DNA from: Flaveria trinervia
Taxonomy: Eukaryota > Streptophyta > Magnoliopsida > Asterales > Asteraceae
Length of the DNA stretch: 64,000 bases
NCBI GenBank assembly: GCA_025506515.1
Contig: CM046456.1
Location: 11,546,024 to 11,610,023 of the forward strand
Direction of reading: 5' to 3'
The translations under genes and the position numbers were made by a program. Shown piece by piece: positions 1-11,602 of the stretch (position 1 is the first letter of the stretch; every line of letters begins with the position of its first letter). A model generated the notes under the pieces. It had not been told where the DNA came from. It worked only from the letters and a program-made list of their open reading frames with translations, and ran no database searches.

Positions 1-649
1 CGATCCAATCAGTGAGAACACATGAAGAATCAATCAAGAATTGAAACTAACGTTAGAAATCGATTGGGAATCGATCTAATGTGTTCTATGAACTTGGAGA
101 ACGAATTGGGAGGCTTCTGGACGGCTAGGGTACGTCTGGAATCGTAATTAATCGAGAGTCCTTATTTTTCACGAATTGGGTTGTATTTATAGGTTGCTAT
201 TATTCAATCGTGCGACTGAACCATTTGTATGGTTCAGTCGTGCGATTGAACCATGCGGTTGATTCATCCGCACGACTGAGTGTTCAGTCGTGCGACTGAG
301 CCAATCTTATGTGTCAATCATACGACTAATCCAGTCACCCGGTTCAGTCGTGCGACTGAGTCATTCGTATGAAGTTGTTCATGCTTATGGTCCATTCGCA
401 TGGGCCATTCGCATGACAACTTCATTATGTTAAGTTTGAATGTATTAATTAGTAAACATTATATGTAAACATTCAACTAATCACTAACCTAATTAACCAA
501 TTTTATATCAACTCATTAATGAAATATTAATCATTACAAATCACAATCAACCAATATCATTTCATTAATCATATCAAATTACATCAGAGTCAGATAAACA
601 AGACCTATTACGTGTCATTTCATGATCTAGGGACATACATGTATCAACA
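1..649. mobile_element. Copia-type LTR, truncated by the window start
   Basis: This stretch matches, with many small differences, the solo LTR at 54721-55446: both share the CGATCCAATCAGTGAGAAC segment, the CTTGGA and GGACGGCTAGGGTACG blocks, the array of GTGCGACTGA palindromes and the ending ACATGTATC(T)ACA. The left edge lies outside the window, so I cannot tell a solo LTR from the end of a longer element, and I cannot check a target-site duplication. The right edge is placed at 649 by alignment with the second copy. No PBS or PPT is visible next to it, so orientation is left open. Confidence 0.75.
209..400. repeat. Palindromic TCAGTCGTGCGACTGA motif array inside the LTR
   Basis: The 16-base palindrome TCAGTCGTGCGACTGA and decayed versions of it recur about every 20-40 bases here, joined to CATTCGCATG-like units up to about 415. 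The same array is present in the second LTR copy at about 55010-55205. Many variants differ by CpG to TpG or CpA changes, as expected for methylated DNA. Function is unknown; a hairpin or a repeated protein-binding site would fit. Confidence 0.7.
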
Positions 650-1732
650 ACACGAGTTTATATCAAGTTAAATGGTTGTTTGCATATATTGTAAGCTTTT
701 TGTGAATTTTAACATGAAATGATAGCCTTTTGATTTAGAGTTAATTACACAAAAATCTTCTTAATGTACTATGACATTTAATGGATCTAGGCAATTTTTT
801 TTCGAAAATACGGATCTAGTCTCCATTGTTTGCTAAACAGTAACTTATTTAGTTTTTAGATGTTAAAATACATGTTAATAAGGTGAAATGACTTGACTGA
901 AATTCCAATTCTACTTTTTGCACTACCCCTTTCTTCTCAAACACCAAAAAACCTTTGTTTCTCATCATGTATGATCATGCCCTCTCAATTGTCAGAGGTC
1001 ACCCTCCCCCCTCCTTGTTCTGCCTGTATTCATCACCCCCCCCCCCGGTTGTAGGATGAATGATGGTATTGCCAAAAGCCAAACTTTTAGGCCAGTACGA
1101 TTAGAAAAGATCCAAATATGAAACCCTCATACTCTTGACAATCATTGGAGCATGCGAGATTTAAAAGATTACAAAAAAACATGGGCAAATTGACATCAAT
1201 AAACACTAAAAGAAGTTCATCCCTGTGAAACATGCTTGGAGCATCCTTAACGAGAGAATTAGTCCTTGGTTAAAAGCCTAGTCACATCACCATATCTCTC
1301 TCCTCAAACTGATCATTCGTGGCCATGGATTTCTTCCTCTATATACTCTATATTGCTCAATGTCCCTTGTTGATGACTAAAATCATCCCTAGCCATGATT
1401 CTTTTATATGGTAGTGGATAGGATTGATGAAGTATTCTTGTATGGAAAGAACCACAACCCTAATTTTTAAACAAAACCCTAGTCATTCACCTACACTTGC
1501 CTGCTAACTCTTGCTTTAATTTTTCATGAACTACAATGGATATTCGTATTGAATTGATTCTTTCTATGATTACTTCCAGGTGGTAGGAAAAGGACTATTA
1601 TTTATCACAATTATCTCAAACTATATGCTTGCATTTCGCGGATGGTAAAAATATCAAATGGTAAAAGACTTATTTGAATATTGTTGATAGGTTAAGTTAT
1701 AATATATAGAATTTACAAGAAACCCTAAGGAC
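650..1732. other. No gene seen
   Basis: AT-rich sequence without a convincing coding frame on either strand. The only simple feature is a run of 11 C at 1036-1046. The right edge (from about 1664) is a short sequence that recurs at about 2548, beyond the copia remnant. Confidence 0.5.
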
Positions 1733-2560
1733 CTAATTGTTTAGACAACTGGAAAGCATGTCAAACAAATGAAAATATGATTTATTACAAGAATTAAAAT
1801 TATTTGAGCGAAGAAACTCCATGACAGGTTGTCCATGGTGTCGGTTATGACAAAATGATGAGTCTTTGTTTGATATTAAGCAAGTGGTGGTGGCAGAAGC
1901 ATTGGTGGTGAGTGGATAGATAGAACTTGAGCTATTGTGGCGGTTTGGAATCGTGGCATCCTTGAAGTCCTTCAAAGTTAAATCAAAAGGGTGGAATTCA
2001 ATTGATGTGCTATTATCAATATTGAATTTTTAAACGAAGATCATATTTTTTATAATATTTGGATTAAAAAAACATATTTTAAATGAAGGGGTCTGGATGT
2101 GGAGGGTATCATAGAAGTCCAAGATGCAAGAACTAAAATTTTATTGCTATTTCCCACAATATAGACTCTATAGGTGAATACGTAGAAAAAGTAGAAAGTT
2201 TAGCCGGATCATTGGTGTAGTGGTCCGATGCGTCTGTGTCCCAATACCAGTCATTATTCACATCCCTAGAGTCCATGTTAAGGGCTTGGACGACCTCTAC
2301 TAATTGTGTGGGTTGAATAGGATTAAATTCAGCTACATGGGCCTCTGCATAGGCCTGTTGACCACCAAAATATTGTTGGGTTGAAGTTTTAATGCAATTA
2401 GATGGAGGTCTTTGTTGGCAAAGCTGAGCCCACCCCTATGTTAGGAATGGACAAAGAGGATCCCAATATGGTGGTGGGGCCTAATAAGGAAAGAAAGGCG
2501 GTTGTTGTAAGTGTTGTGAAGGTGATGGAGAGCAATGGTTAGCGTGACAAATTATAAAAG
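1733..2560 (-). pseudogene. Decayed copia fragment: end of gag, protease, GAG-pre-integrase
   Basis: Read on the minus strand, 2560 to about 2290 gives a Pro/Gln-rich stretch (QHLQQPPFFPY then a stop, APPPYW) like the end of copia gag. At about 2200-2260 comes DWYWDTDASDHYTNDPAKL, which sits where copia proteases have W-x-x-D-(T/S)-G; here the glycine position reads Asp, so the active site is damaged. The sequence then runs as IVGNSNKI and, in an open frame from 1975 down to 1733, KDFKDATIPNRHNSSSSIYP followed by HNRHHGQPVMEFLRSNNF, which corresponds to the GAG-pre-integrase segment of copia Pol. Several stops and frameshifts break it. No LTRs of its own are visible. Similar sequences of roughly 65 bases (about 1664-1733 and 2548-2612) flank it in direct orientation. 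I am confident it is copia, not of the lineage. Confidence 0.75.
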
Positions 2561-2612
2561 ACTTGATTGAATATTATTTATAGATTATATAGAGTTTACA
2601 ATGAGATTTTAA

Positions 2613-3844
2613 AACCTAAGTTGACGTGTGGGCTCAACCCCAAATAATACTATGTTCTAATAAAAAAATACATGTATTTTCTCAACAAATAAGAACCAAG
2701 CATATGTCAAGAAAATATTGAACCAACTACCCTTTTAATTGGGTTACCATTCATATTAAAATGATAGACTACTAAAAGAGTTATTTAAATATAAATGGTA
2801 CGGGGAACCATCGCTTGTGGATTGGATGACCCACGCTAGATGTTTGAATCATTTGTGTAAGCTTGATTTTTCTAGGGTCATGTGGTTGTTTCTACTAAAT
2901 GGGTTACATTTTGTTGTTGGATACCCTTATTTTAATGGTGATGCTATACATACCCCTCTCTATATTTTTTTACTCGTTATACTTTTCCTTTAAATTTTTA
3001 ATACTATCTACTTTTTAACTTCTTTTATTTAACGTAACACCCCTTTAATATTTGAAATTATGATATAGCTAGCTTGCAGGCTTAAACGAACATTTTATTT
3101 ATAATTTGTTGCTCAAATTTCATATACGAGATTGTTATATAGCATCTTGCTCATTTGATTTGGGCGAAAGTATGTCTCAAAACCAAAATATTGTGTTTTA
3201 CTCTAAAAATCTGACGAAACTTTATTTAGTTTTCTTCTTTGGATTTGGATGTTTCATATACCATTTAGTTCACTTAGATTCAAAACTCTCGTTCGATTAA
3301 ATTTCATCATTTTTGTTCATATGTAAGTTAAGAGTTCAATTTCGTCACATATTACATTTCAATCAACTTTGGATACTATAGTATTAAAGATGCAAGTTTA
3401 ATTAGGGTTGTAGAGGTGGTTGAAGGCTTTGAATTATAATGTAAGTGATTTTTGTTCTCAAATGTTCAAGTTTAAGAATTCACATGTCATCTCTCACGTA
3501 TAATGAAACTTACGTTTTTTAATTTGCTTTTGTATCTCTTGGAAAATTAAATTCTTCATTTATTTAGTGTTGAGAAAGTTGAAACAAAGTAATAAGCAAG
3601 CATCATCGTTATTTTGATCGAAGAAGTTCGTCAAAGAATAGAAACTCAAACATGTATTAGTGTTCGTATATGAAAGTTGCATGTCTTTGCAAGAGATAAA
3701 GAAAGAGGGAATCACGAACTGAACGTTTTTGAACTAAATATATAGAAAACACATTTTAAAAATAATAAATTTTCTCGAGGTAAAATATAACAAGTTTTAA
3801 ATTTATTTTTTGAGGAGCGGGGTATGACAATTAACGAAAGGAGA
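2613..3844. other. No gene seen
   Basis: AT-rich intergenic sequence. The open frame at 3106-3300 has no recognisable motif and no homologous look; I treat it as chance. Confidence 0.5.
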
Positions 3845-5700
3845 TAGGGGTGTAAACAAGACAAGTCGGCTCGCAAGCTACTCGGTATCGGCTCGAAAAA
3901 ATCTCAAATCGAGCCGAGCTTAAACGAGATCGAGCTCACATCATGGCTCGTATGCTAAACGAGCACGAGCCTAAGCTTCGGACATCGAGCTCAAGTTGGC
4001 TCGCGAGCCTAAACGAGCTTTTTGTTTTATATAATTTTTTATTACCATATTATATATACATATACACACATAAATCATATTATATATATTATTTTGATAA
4101 AAAATAATAAATAATATATAATATGTTATATATAAAAAGTTTGATTACACGATATAAAAAATAAATATAGAAAAATAAAAGTTTAATAATTTAACAATAA
4201 ACGAGCCGAGCCCGAACCTAATAATTTTTTTACAAGCCGAGCTTGAGCTTTATAAATAAAACTATAAACGAGCCGAGCTCAAGCTCGAGCTTTCTAAAAC
4301 TAAAAAGAGTCGCGCTCGAGTCTAAGTGAGCTCAGGTGTGACAACCGGCAATTTCATGTCAATACCCGACATTTACTTGGTTATAATTACACCTATAAAA
4401 CTTGATTTTCAATTGAATTGCATTTATTGAAGTCTTTTTATGCATTGCAAAAATTTCATGCATTACAGTTCATGCATCGGCGATTCGGCGTAATTACCAT
4501 TTTTTACACGCAATACAACTGACACACACAAACATTGGTGATAATTATATATGTGTACTAATAAATACTTTGAAGTGTTTCAAAGTATTTAGATTCCAAT
4601 GTTTCAAAGTATTTTTGATCCCAAAGTAAATACATTAGAAAAGCTTAAACTCCTAAATAAACCTTAATGCGTAAATTGATATATTGCCCGGATAAAACGC
4701 GTATAACACAACTACTAGATACATGAGTATTATTTACACATCATCAATATTAAAACGTATGATATTATATGATTTTTTTATATAATTTTTATGTATTTTA
4801 GAAAGTAAAAATATAAAAATATATAAAAATTACTATAGTGTAACAAATACCACCCAAATACCCAATACTACCCAAATAAAAAAAACCCATTCCCTCCCTT
4901 GAAGCCTTCCACCCCATCCCACCCATTACCTCACTTTTCTTCCCTTCTTTTTTCCATACAAATGCTTTCTTGTTTGACTTGGAAAAATTGAATCATACCA
5001 TTTTTTTGTAACCTTTTCTACCATTGTTAAAAACATTGTGTTGCCTTACCCCAAATGATCATTTCTTCCTTCATAGAATAAAGATGATGTGATTTAACCA
5101 TGTGGACAAAAGACAAGAATTGGTGGATGTTAAAAGCAAGAACTCATCCATAATTCCCTACACATTTCATCAACTTCCCTTCTCTAGTTTTTTCCCTTCA
5201 AAATTTTTTCAAGACACCACCTCCACCACCTCATATCATTTTCAACTTGTATTCTACAAATATTAGATGATTCAAGTGCTATTGTTGAAGATCAAGTGAT
5301 TTTTGAAGCATCCTACATCAACCTTCCATCTTGTATTGCTTGTTTTTAGTAAGAACATTATCTTCTTGTTTACGTATCTTCTTTTATTTATCATGTTCAT
5401 CCATTTATTAGATGACATGTAAATACATTCATCCACAAAATTCCTTCATGTTAAAAATGGTGTTTTCCTACCAACAAAGAGTTCAAAGGGATTTTACTTC
5501 ATACAAAAACATTTTAACATGAACTCAATAATGATTCTGTTATTAAAAAGTAAATACTCATAGATCCATGTTTGACCAAATTACTAGTTGGTGATTTTAT
5601 AAAAAAGTTATAAAAATTTCTTAAAACTTAAGAGAAGCTACAAAATGGTTATATTATAGTTATGGGATTTTAAACTCTTACAAGTATTATTATGAATACT

Positions 5701-5885
5701 AATATATATATATATATATATAATATATATATATATAATATATATATATGTGTGTGGTGTGTGTGTGTGTATGTATATATATGTATATATATATATTCTA
5801 CAAGTTATATTTAGTTAGTAAGTGTTAATATGAAAGTTGGGTTACAACTTGATGACAATTTGACCAAATTTACAAGTGTGGTTAA

Positions 5886-5958
<73 letters not shown>
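5701..5958. repeat. Two long TA dinucleotide tracts
   Basis: TA repeats with a few TG interruptions occupy about 5701-5797 and 5886-5958, separated by ordinary sequence. Such tracts are length-variable and prone to assembly error. Confidence 0.9.
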
Positions 5959-5960
<2 letters not shown>

Positions 5961-7061
5961 ATAAAACCTTAAAAGAAAACAATATGAACTCTATGGCTAT
6001 ATATTATGTTAGTTTAAAAGATGGTTAGCAGATGACTTTCAACAAGGATAGCACATGACTTTGTTACTTAGTTAACATGAGACTTCAATGTAAATATATG
6101 GACCATATAATATTAGTTATTTGGTTACTTAAAAGATGGGTTAGGACAAGTTAGTAATTGACTAATTAATTTATTAAAATGAATTACTTTATAATATACC
6201 CAAGGTTACTTAATAAATTAAGGAAACCCTAATTTAATATATGTCAAGAACTAGACAAAATAAAAGAATAATACTACTAAGAAAATAATTAAATAATTAT
6301 TTTATGGACCAATATATATATTTATACATGGATGGTAGAATATGAAAAACTAGTGATTTTACTTGGATGTTAGCATTTCAAAATTTACAAGTCAAATAAT
6401 ATAATGTAAGTACTATTATATTTAAGAAAATAAGATTATTTCAAAACACTAGCTTCTATAATTTCATATGTAAATTACATAACTAATTACTAAACACTAG
6501 AGTCACGTCTTGGGTTGAGTCGAAACAATACTTACTTTCTCAAATAATATTTCAACTTTAAGATACAAATGTTTTTAAACACTTTCAAGTGTAGTATAAT
6601 TTATTAACATTCTTTTGGAAATATATATATTTCACACATTCATTTGGTGTCACCAACGGGTCATCGAGTCAAACAGTTTGTTATCAAGTGTGTGGATGAA
6701 ATAGTTACATACTCACATTACACGTAGGAGCAAATACTTAGATATAAGTTGTCTTGATTGTTCTAGGGCGAACTTAGTTCGGATTTTCTAGAGCACTTTG
6801 GATATTTTCAGATTTCACACTCGACTCACTTCACAAGTGAGTTTCACGGCCTCATTTTACTTATTTTCCTTTTGGGGGAGATTACATACAAATTACTATT
6901 TTCTTGGACACATTTACTTGTTAATGATTTCACATGTTATATGTGACACCCTATACATATCCCACATCGGCCGTGGACAGGAGAGATTCTGGTTCATAAG
7001 GAATGTCTGGCCTCTAACATCAACAATGCGTTTTGGGCGTATTGGCTATGGATGAGAGGAG

Positions 7062-7140
7062 AACTCCATAGTTAAGCGTGCTCAGATGGGAGCCATCTAG
7101 GGATGGGTGACCTCCCTGGGAAGTTTTCACCCGAGCAACC
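7062..7140 (+). ncRNA. 5S rRNA-like segment in Cassandra 5' LTR
   Basis: AACTCCATAGTTAAGCGTGC resembles the plant 5S A-box region, and GGATGGGTGACCTCCCTGGG, 20 bases further on, resembles the C-box. These are the internal RNA polymerase III promoter elements of 5S genes. The rest of a 5S gene is missing, so this is not an rRNA gene. The 3' LTR has the same segment at about 7434-7508. Transcription by Pol III is known for Cassandra but is not shown here. Confidence 0.85.
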
Positions 7141-7213
7141 AAAAGCAAATCCGTGAGCTCCTCATGGGCAAAGCGGACAATATTGTTGATACGAGAGGCC
7201 GGGTGTTACAGAA

Positions 7214-7225
7214 TGGTATCAGAGC
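7214..7225 (+). promoter_or_regulatory. Primer-binding site, tRNA-Met type (Cassandra)
   Basis: TGGTATCAGAGC lies three bases after the 5' LTR, the usual place for the minus-strand primer site, complementary to the 3' end of initiator tRNA-Met. Confidence 0.9.
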
Positions 7226-8267
7226 CACTCATGTGTCGTTCGGGGTGTGGGACATACCTCACCAGGATGGTGACTTCTCGGGCTCATCAAGGACGATGAG
7301 TCCAAACAGGGGGTGCTTGTGACACCCTACACATATCCAACATCGGCCGTGGACAGGAGAGATTCCTGGTTCATAAGGAATGTCTGGCCTCTAACATCAA
7401 CAACGTGTTTTGGGCGTATTGGCTGTGGATGAAAGGAGAACTCCATAGTTAAGCGTGCTCAGGTGGGAGCAATCCAGGGATGGGTGACCTCCCTGGAAAG
7501 TTTTCACCCAAGCAACCAAAAGAAAATCCTGAGCTCCTCGTGGGCAAAACAGACAATATTGTTGATGCGAGTGGTCGGGTGTTACATTATATAAGTTGTT
7601 TAGTTATCGTATAAAGTCCCCTGTTATCGAACCGTTATTTATTTCCCAAAGCGAGGTAATCATGGATAGTACTATTGGGTTTGACTACCCCCACTCGGAT
7701 TAATTACCCTAATCTTGACTGGAGGTCTAAACGGGTGCATTATTAGCCTGTTCACCCCGTGCTTACGGTAGGCACGGGTAGGGGCAATTTGTTACAGTTA
7801 CAGTCTAGCTTCGGTTGCGGTGCTTATATAATATTGTAGTATTGTATGATCAACAATCAAATCATGGAAAGACTTGTGGTCCATTACACTGTTTACGATT
7901 ACTTTAAAACATGTGAACTCACCAACTTTATGTTGACATATTTTCATGCATGTTTTCTCAGGTATTTAACATTTGCATCAAGTTAAGCTAGCTTGGTCCA
8001 CGTCGCATTTAGGGCCATTCATGCTGGTTGGGACATTTATTGTTGTATTTGTCATGTTTCGAAAACAATTACATTAGCTCTACTGCTTCCGCAATTCAAC
8101 TCTGAAACAATTATGTATTATTAAACTTATTTGCATCGTATGTTTACTAAACCATGTAGTGGTCGATCAATGACTATGGTTTCCATGACGTTCACGCACC
8201 GCGGGAAACCGCCGTGGTTGGGGGTGTGACATCGGACTCCGCTCTACTTGACTAATTTACACTTATA

Positions 8268-9591
8268 AGAGGGGTTATCAATAGCCTAACCCTTCTTAAA
8301 TCATAGACCTACATATATTAGTTAAGCTTGAAGCTTTTAGTAGTGGAAGCCTCCCTTTTGTTCAATTTGTACTATATTTATTAGTTATTATAAACTTTGT
8401 AAAACATCCTGTTACTAATGAAATTGTTGAAGATCTTAGAAATTAATATCAACCTCTCCTCTAGATGATGTCTGCCGTTGGCACGAGTAAAACATGTCTT
8501 GTTACTATGAGTAGTATCAAATTCTTAGTTTGGTCTTTTTAGGACATAATGGATGTTCTCCACAATAATGACACGAGTTTAGGTACTAATGATCTATCTT
8601 AAAGATCGGCTAGTTAAAGTATAAACAAGGATGAAAAGGTTGCATCTTTAGTAGCTAGTGTCTATGCATCCCATTGTTGCTCATCATGTAAACGATATCT
8701 CGATATATGATACGTTTATTGGTCATAAAGTTCATGGCATTACACATGGCCAGAGAAATGCCATTTCAAAGTGTTTTTTGCGTTTCTAAATCTTTCGACA
8801 CAGAAATTGCTTAAAAAGGGTTTCAAGAATGGGATTTCTTCATATATCAATGCTAGAAACTCAGGTTGGATATAGACTTTGTATTTAGGATGTTAAGGGG
8901 TTTGAACCATTAAACGTTGAACCATTAAGAGTTCTGAACCATTAAGAGCTAGTATACCGCTTAACTTTTTAAAAGCATATATGTAACAAATTAAGATAAG
9001 ATGTTTTAACCATTCAGTAATAAACCTCTTAAAAATTTAATATTAGTATAATGTTGAACCATTCAAAAACAAATATGTAAACTATTCAGACATTTGCACT
9101 CGAAACAAATAGTTTAAACTATTAAGTGTTAGACGAATAAGAGACTGATTAAGATGTTATCAAACAACTCTGAGTCTTAGGAGAAGAATGTCACATCCAG
9201 TTTATCTCCAAACTCCTAAATCACGAGCTCTTATACTAAACCAATGATATCCAACCCCCCTCCAAAATAAAGAAAGGGGCAAAACACTCTTCACCAAAAA
9301 AAATTTCTTTTGATAATCTACAATTATACTATATCTATTTCCTATGTAATTTACCTCTCTTATTGCATTATTGTACAAGTTTTAATACATTAATACTCTA
9401 TTTTAAGACCTCCTAAACAAATTTTGAATCTAAATGATTTTTAAAATGACTTTAACTCTTATCATTTGACTACCAACTCAAATTATGATGATTCATTGAT
9501 TCCTTCGATAGTTTGACTACCAATTCAAATTACAATGAAACATTGATTCCTTCGATAGTTGTAAGGTGGTTTGAGTTTTTGGTTTTAATTC
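8268..9591. other. No gene; short GAACCATTAAG repeats
   Basis: Noncoding. From about 8903 to 9130 the words GAACCATTAAG, GAACCATTCA and AAACTATTAAG recur; this is the look of a small MITE family, but I could not define both ends or a target duplication. Confidence 0.4.
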
Positions 9592-9596
9592 TTTTT

Positions 9597-11563
9597 TGTA
9601 AGGCCCCGTTCCCGGAGACCTCACAGTTGGTCATTCAAGCATCAAATACCTTAAAACATTATAATTATACAAACTTAAGCAGCGGAATCATTTTAACATA
9701 AACCATTCATTTCATTAAAAGACTGTTGTTAAGCAATACACTATTGTTTAATTGATTACAAAAGAACTGTTAATTGCATTACAAAACAACAGTAATATGA
9801 AATACGAATGGATGTCGGTCTTTCCCTGCCGAGTAGCTTCACCCTCATGCCATCCTCAGCAATAATTACCTGCCAACTGAAAATGTATAAAAGTCAGCGT
9901 TGCTGAGTGAGTTCTAGTTTTAAAAGTAATAAAATACTTTCTGTATGTTGTATATAAAAATACTCTTTCTATGAAATACAACTCTTTACTTTGTATGCGA
10001 GCACGCATTAACTATATGAACAGATACTGTTCGTTCTCTTTACTATATGCCTTGTATGTTCTGTAATCTTTTATCTTTATCTTTCACTTTCGGTATGGAC
10101 CAATGAGCAATACCCCATACTGTATGCGCTGTGGAAAACGGGTGATGGGCCATCTATATCCCTCAAAAGGGTTCTATTTACTGTATTTAAGGCTGACCCA
10201 ATCACCCAGGACACGCTGCAAAGGTCCTGCCAATCTTAATTGACTGGCCCCGTGTGCATTGTAGGGTAGCTAACCCGCAACACGGTCGAGCTAACGACAA
10301 CATGGTCGTGTAACTCCTATAAGCTTGCAAGACTTGTTAACATTTTATTAGTGTTCCACTCTCTTCTTTATTACTCATTCTCTTTATTATTACAATATAC
10401 TTTAGGCTACGATAATAAACATACCACGTAAAGTCACACACTATAAGTAATAATAATAGCAATAATAATAAGGAACAATCATAAGACATCAATAATCATG
10501 CATGAAACTCATCATTAATAAGCCCTAGTCAAACCTTAGTCAAAACCCTAAGAGCACAAACTCCCAAGAATTCTGTAATAAATTCTAAGTGCTTTAACTG
10601 CTTTAACTCTTAGGCGCATGAACAATTCAGGCGCATGGACACTATTCGGGCATATGAACACTTAGGCGCGTGGGTTATTCGGACGCATGGACACTTAGGC
10701 GCATGGGCCACTTGGGCGCATGGGCACTATTCGGGCGCATGGGCCTACACTTAATTGTCCGACTAATATTTCTAGGCGCATGGACTACTGTTCAGGCGCA
10801 TGGGATACACTTATCATTTCTAAGGCAAATTTCAGGCGCATGGGCTACTGTTCAGGCGCATGGGTTACACTTAAATTCTTCTAAGGCATTCCCAGGCGCA
10901 TGAGCCTTATCTAGGCGCATGAACCTTTTGTGTAACATGTTTCTAGGATGATTTCGAACCCATTCGTCATACCTATCTGTTCTAAGCTTACCAGGGCTAT
11001 TCTAAACATGAACAACCTATAAGCTTTTAAGAATCATCATCCAACATGCATAATACATACGGGTAAACATACATAAACATTTGAAAATCATTTTAATACA
11101 TTTTCAGCCCCAAAGAGAGTTTAAAACAAGTAAAACCGGGGTCTAGAACTCACCTGGTTCAACTTGGGTGTTTCTTCCTTCTAACCCGCTTGCAAATGAG
11201 TTCAAACACCTAAAAGAAACCAACACACACACACGGACACACACACAAGCATATATGCACATAAGCATGTAATTGAGATAAAACCCGTCATAAACACTTA
11301 AAAACCTTGAATTCTTACCTTGAGTTCAATTTCTCTTCTTCTTCTTTTCTTCCGCCAGAGTTCTGCTCTCTTCCTTTCTCTCTCTCTAAATCCAAAGTGA
11401 AAAGTGATGTGAAAAGAGGGTGGGCGGCCATGCCCACCTTTACACCAACTTTTCAAAGATTTTGTCCTTTTGGACACTTTTAGCCCCTCCACTTAGGCTT
11501 TATTGCTTTTCTTTCTTTTATTCTTCATTCCTTGATACATTTTTAAAATAACCGGGTGTTACA
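9597..11563 (-). mobile_element. 3' LTR of the chromovirus
   Basis: Matches 17402-19442 along nearly its whole length. It is shorter mainly because it lacks about 75 bases of the GGCGCATG array present at about 18410-18490 in the other LTR. It also holds CA-rich runs at about 11222-11247 and a CT/GA-rich stretch at about 11335-11390. Short open frames in it are translations of repeats, not genes. Confidence 0.92.
10612..10925. repeat. GGCGCATG minisatellite in the LTR
   Basis: About 15 copies of (A)GGCGCATG(GG) spaced 15-40 bases apart, some embedded in a longer unit (TACTGTTCAGGCGCATGGG). The array is shared by both LTRs, so it was in the element when it inserted. Confidence 0.85.
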
Positions 11564-11578
11564 AGTCCACCCCCCTTA
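11564..11578 (-). promoter_or_regulatory. Polypurine tract of the chromovirus
   Basis: On the minus strand TAAGGGGGGTGGACT directly precedes the 3' LTR, as the plus-strand primer should. Confidence 0.85.
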
Positions 11579-11602
11579 TATAGGTTTCGTCCTCGAAACC
11601 TG

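Larger units (their letters stand above)
6942..7586 (+). mobile_element. Complete Cassandra TRIM retrotransposon
   Basis: Two 269-base LTRs (6942-7210 and 7318-7586), each starting TGTGACACCC and ending GGGTGTTACA, flank an internal region of only 107 bases. A PBS matching initiator tRNA-Met (TGGTATCAGAGC) lies at 7214-7225 and a purine-rich stretch (AAACAGGGGG) just before the 3' LTR. The element is flanked by a perfect 5-base duplication TTATA (6937-6941 and 7587-7591). Both LTRs carry a 5S-rRNA-like segment, the hallmark of Cassandra. It encodes no protein and needs the enzymes of other elements to move. It sits inside the LTR-like unit 4337-8231, so it is the younger insertion. Confidence 0.95.
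4337..8231 (+). mobile_element. Long solo-LTR-like unit, probably Ty3/gypsy (Tekay type)
   Basis: The unit begins TGTGACAACCGGCAATTTC and ends CGCCGTGGTTGGGGGTGTGACA, the TGTGACA...TGTGACA style I know from long LTRs of plant chromoviruses. There is no gag or pol, so a solo LTR is the simplest reading. The flanks are TCAGG (4332-4336) and TCGGA (8232-8236): a 5-base duplication only if two G-to-A changes are allowed. It contains long TA runs and a Cassandra TRIM. CTATAAAACTTG near 4395 is too near the edge to be called a promoter. Lineage is inference; an intact relative would settle it. Confidence 0.5.
3845..8267. mobile_element. GAGCCGAGC-type MITE, split by an LTR insertion
   Basis: The left part (3845-4336) starts TAGGGGTGTAAAC and is full of CGAGCCGAGC and GAGCTCGAGC words. 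The right part, after the inserted LTR, is short (8232 to about 8267): TCGGACTCCGCTC then TAATTTACACTTATA. The ends form an imperfect inverted repeat (TAGGGGTGTAAAC against TATAAGTGTAAAT read on the other strand). Elements with GGGGTGTAAAC ends and GAGCCGAGC interiors are a common class of small non-autonomous DNA elements in plants; assignment to hAT is inference. I found no clean target-site duplication for the MITE itself. Confidence 0.55.

Noticed and set aside
209..420. CRISPR-like regularly spaced repeats
   Set aside because: Imperfect palindromes of varying spacing inside a plant LTR, also present in the second copy; no spacers of constant size.
7062..7140. A 5S rRNA gene
   Set aside because: Only the middle and 3' control-box part of 5S is similar, it lies in both LTRs of a bounded element with a PBS, and the 5' third of 5S is missing. 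It is Cassandra.
6798..7322. Two open frames across the Cassandra
   Set aside because: They run through LTR, 5S-like and internal parts of a noncoding element.
10670..10903. 77-residue open frame rich in GAW(A/T)TVQAHG
   Set aside because: It is a translation of the GGCGCATG minisatellite of the LTR.
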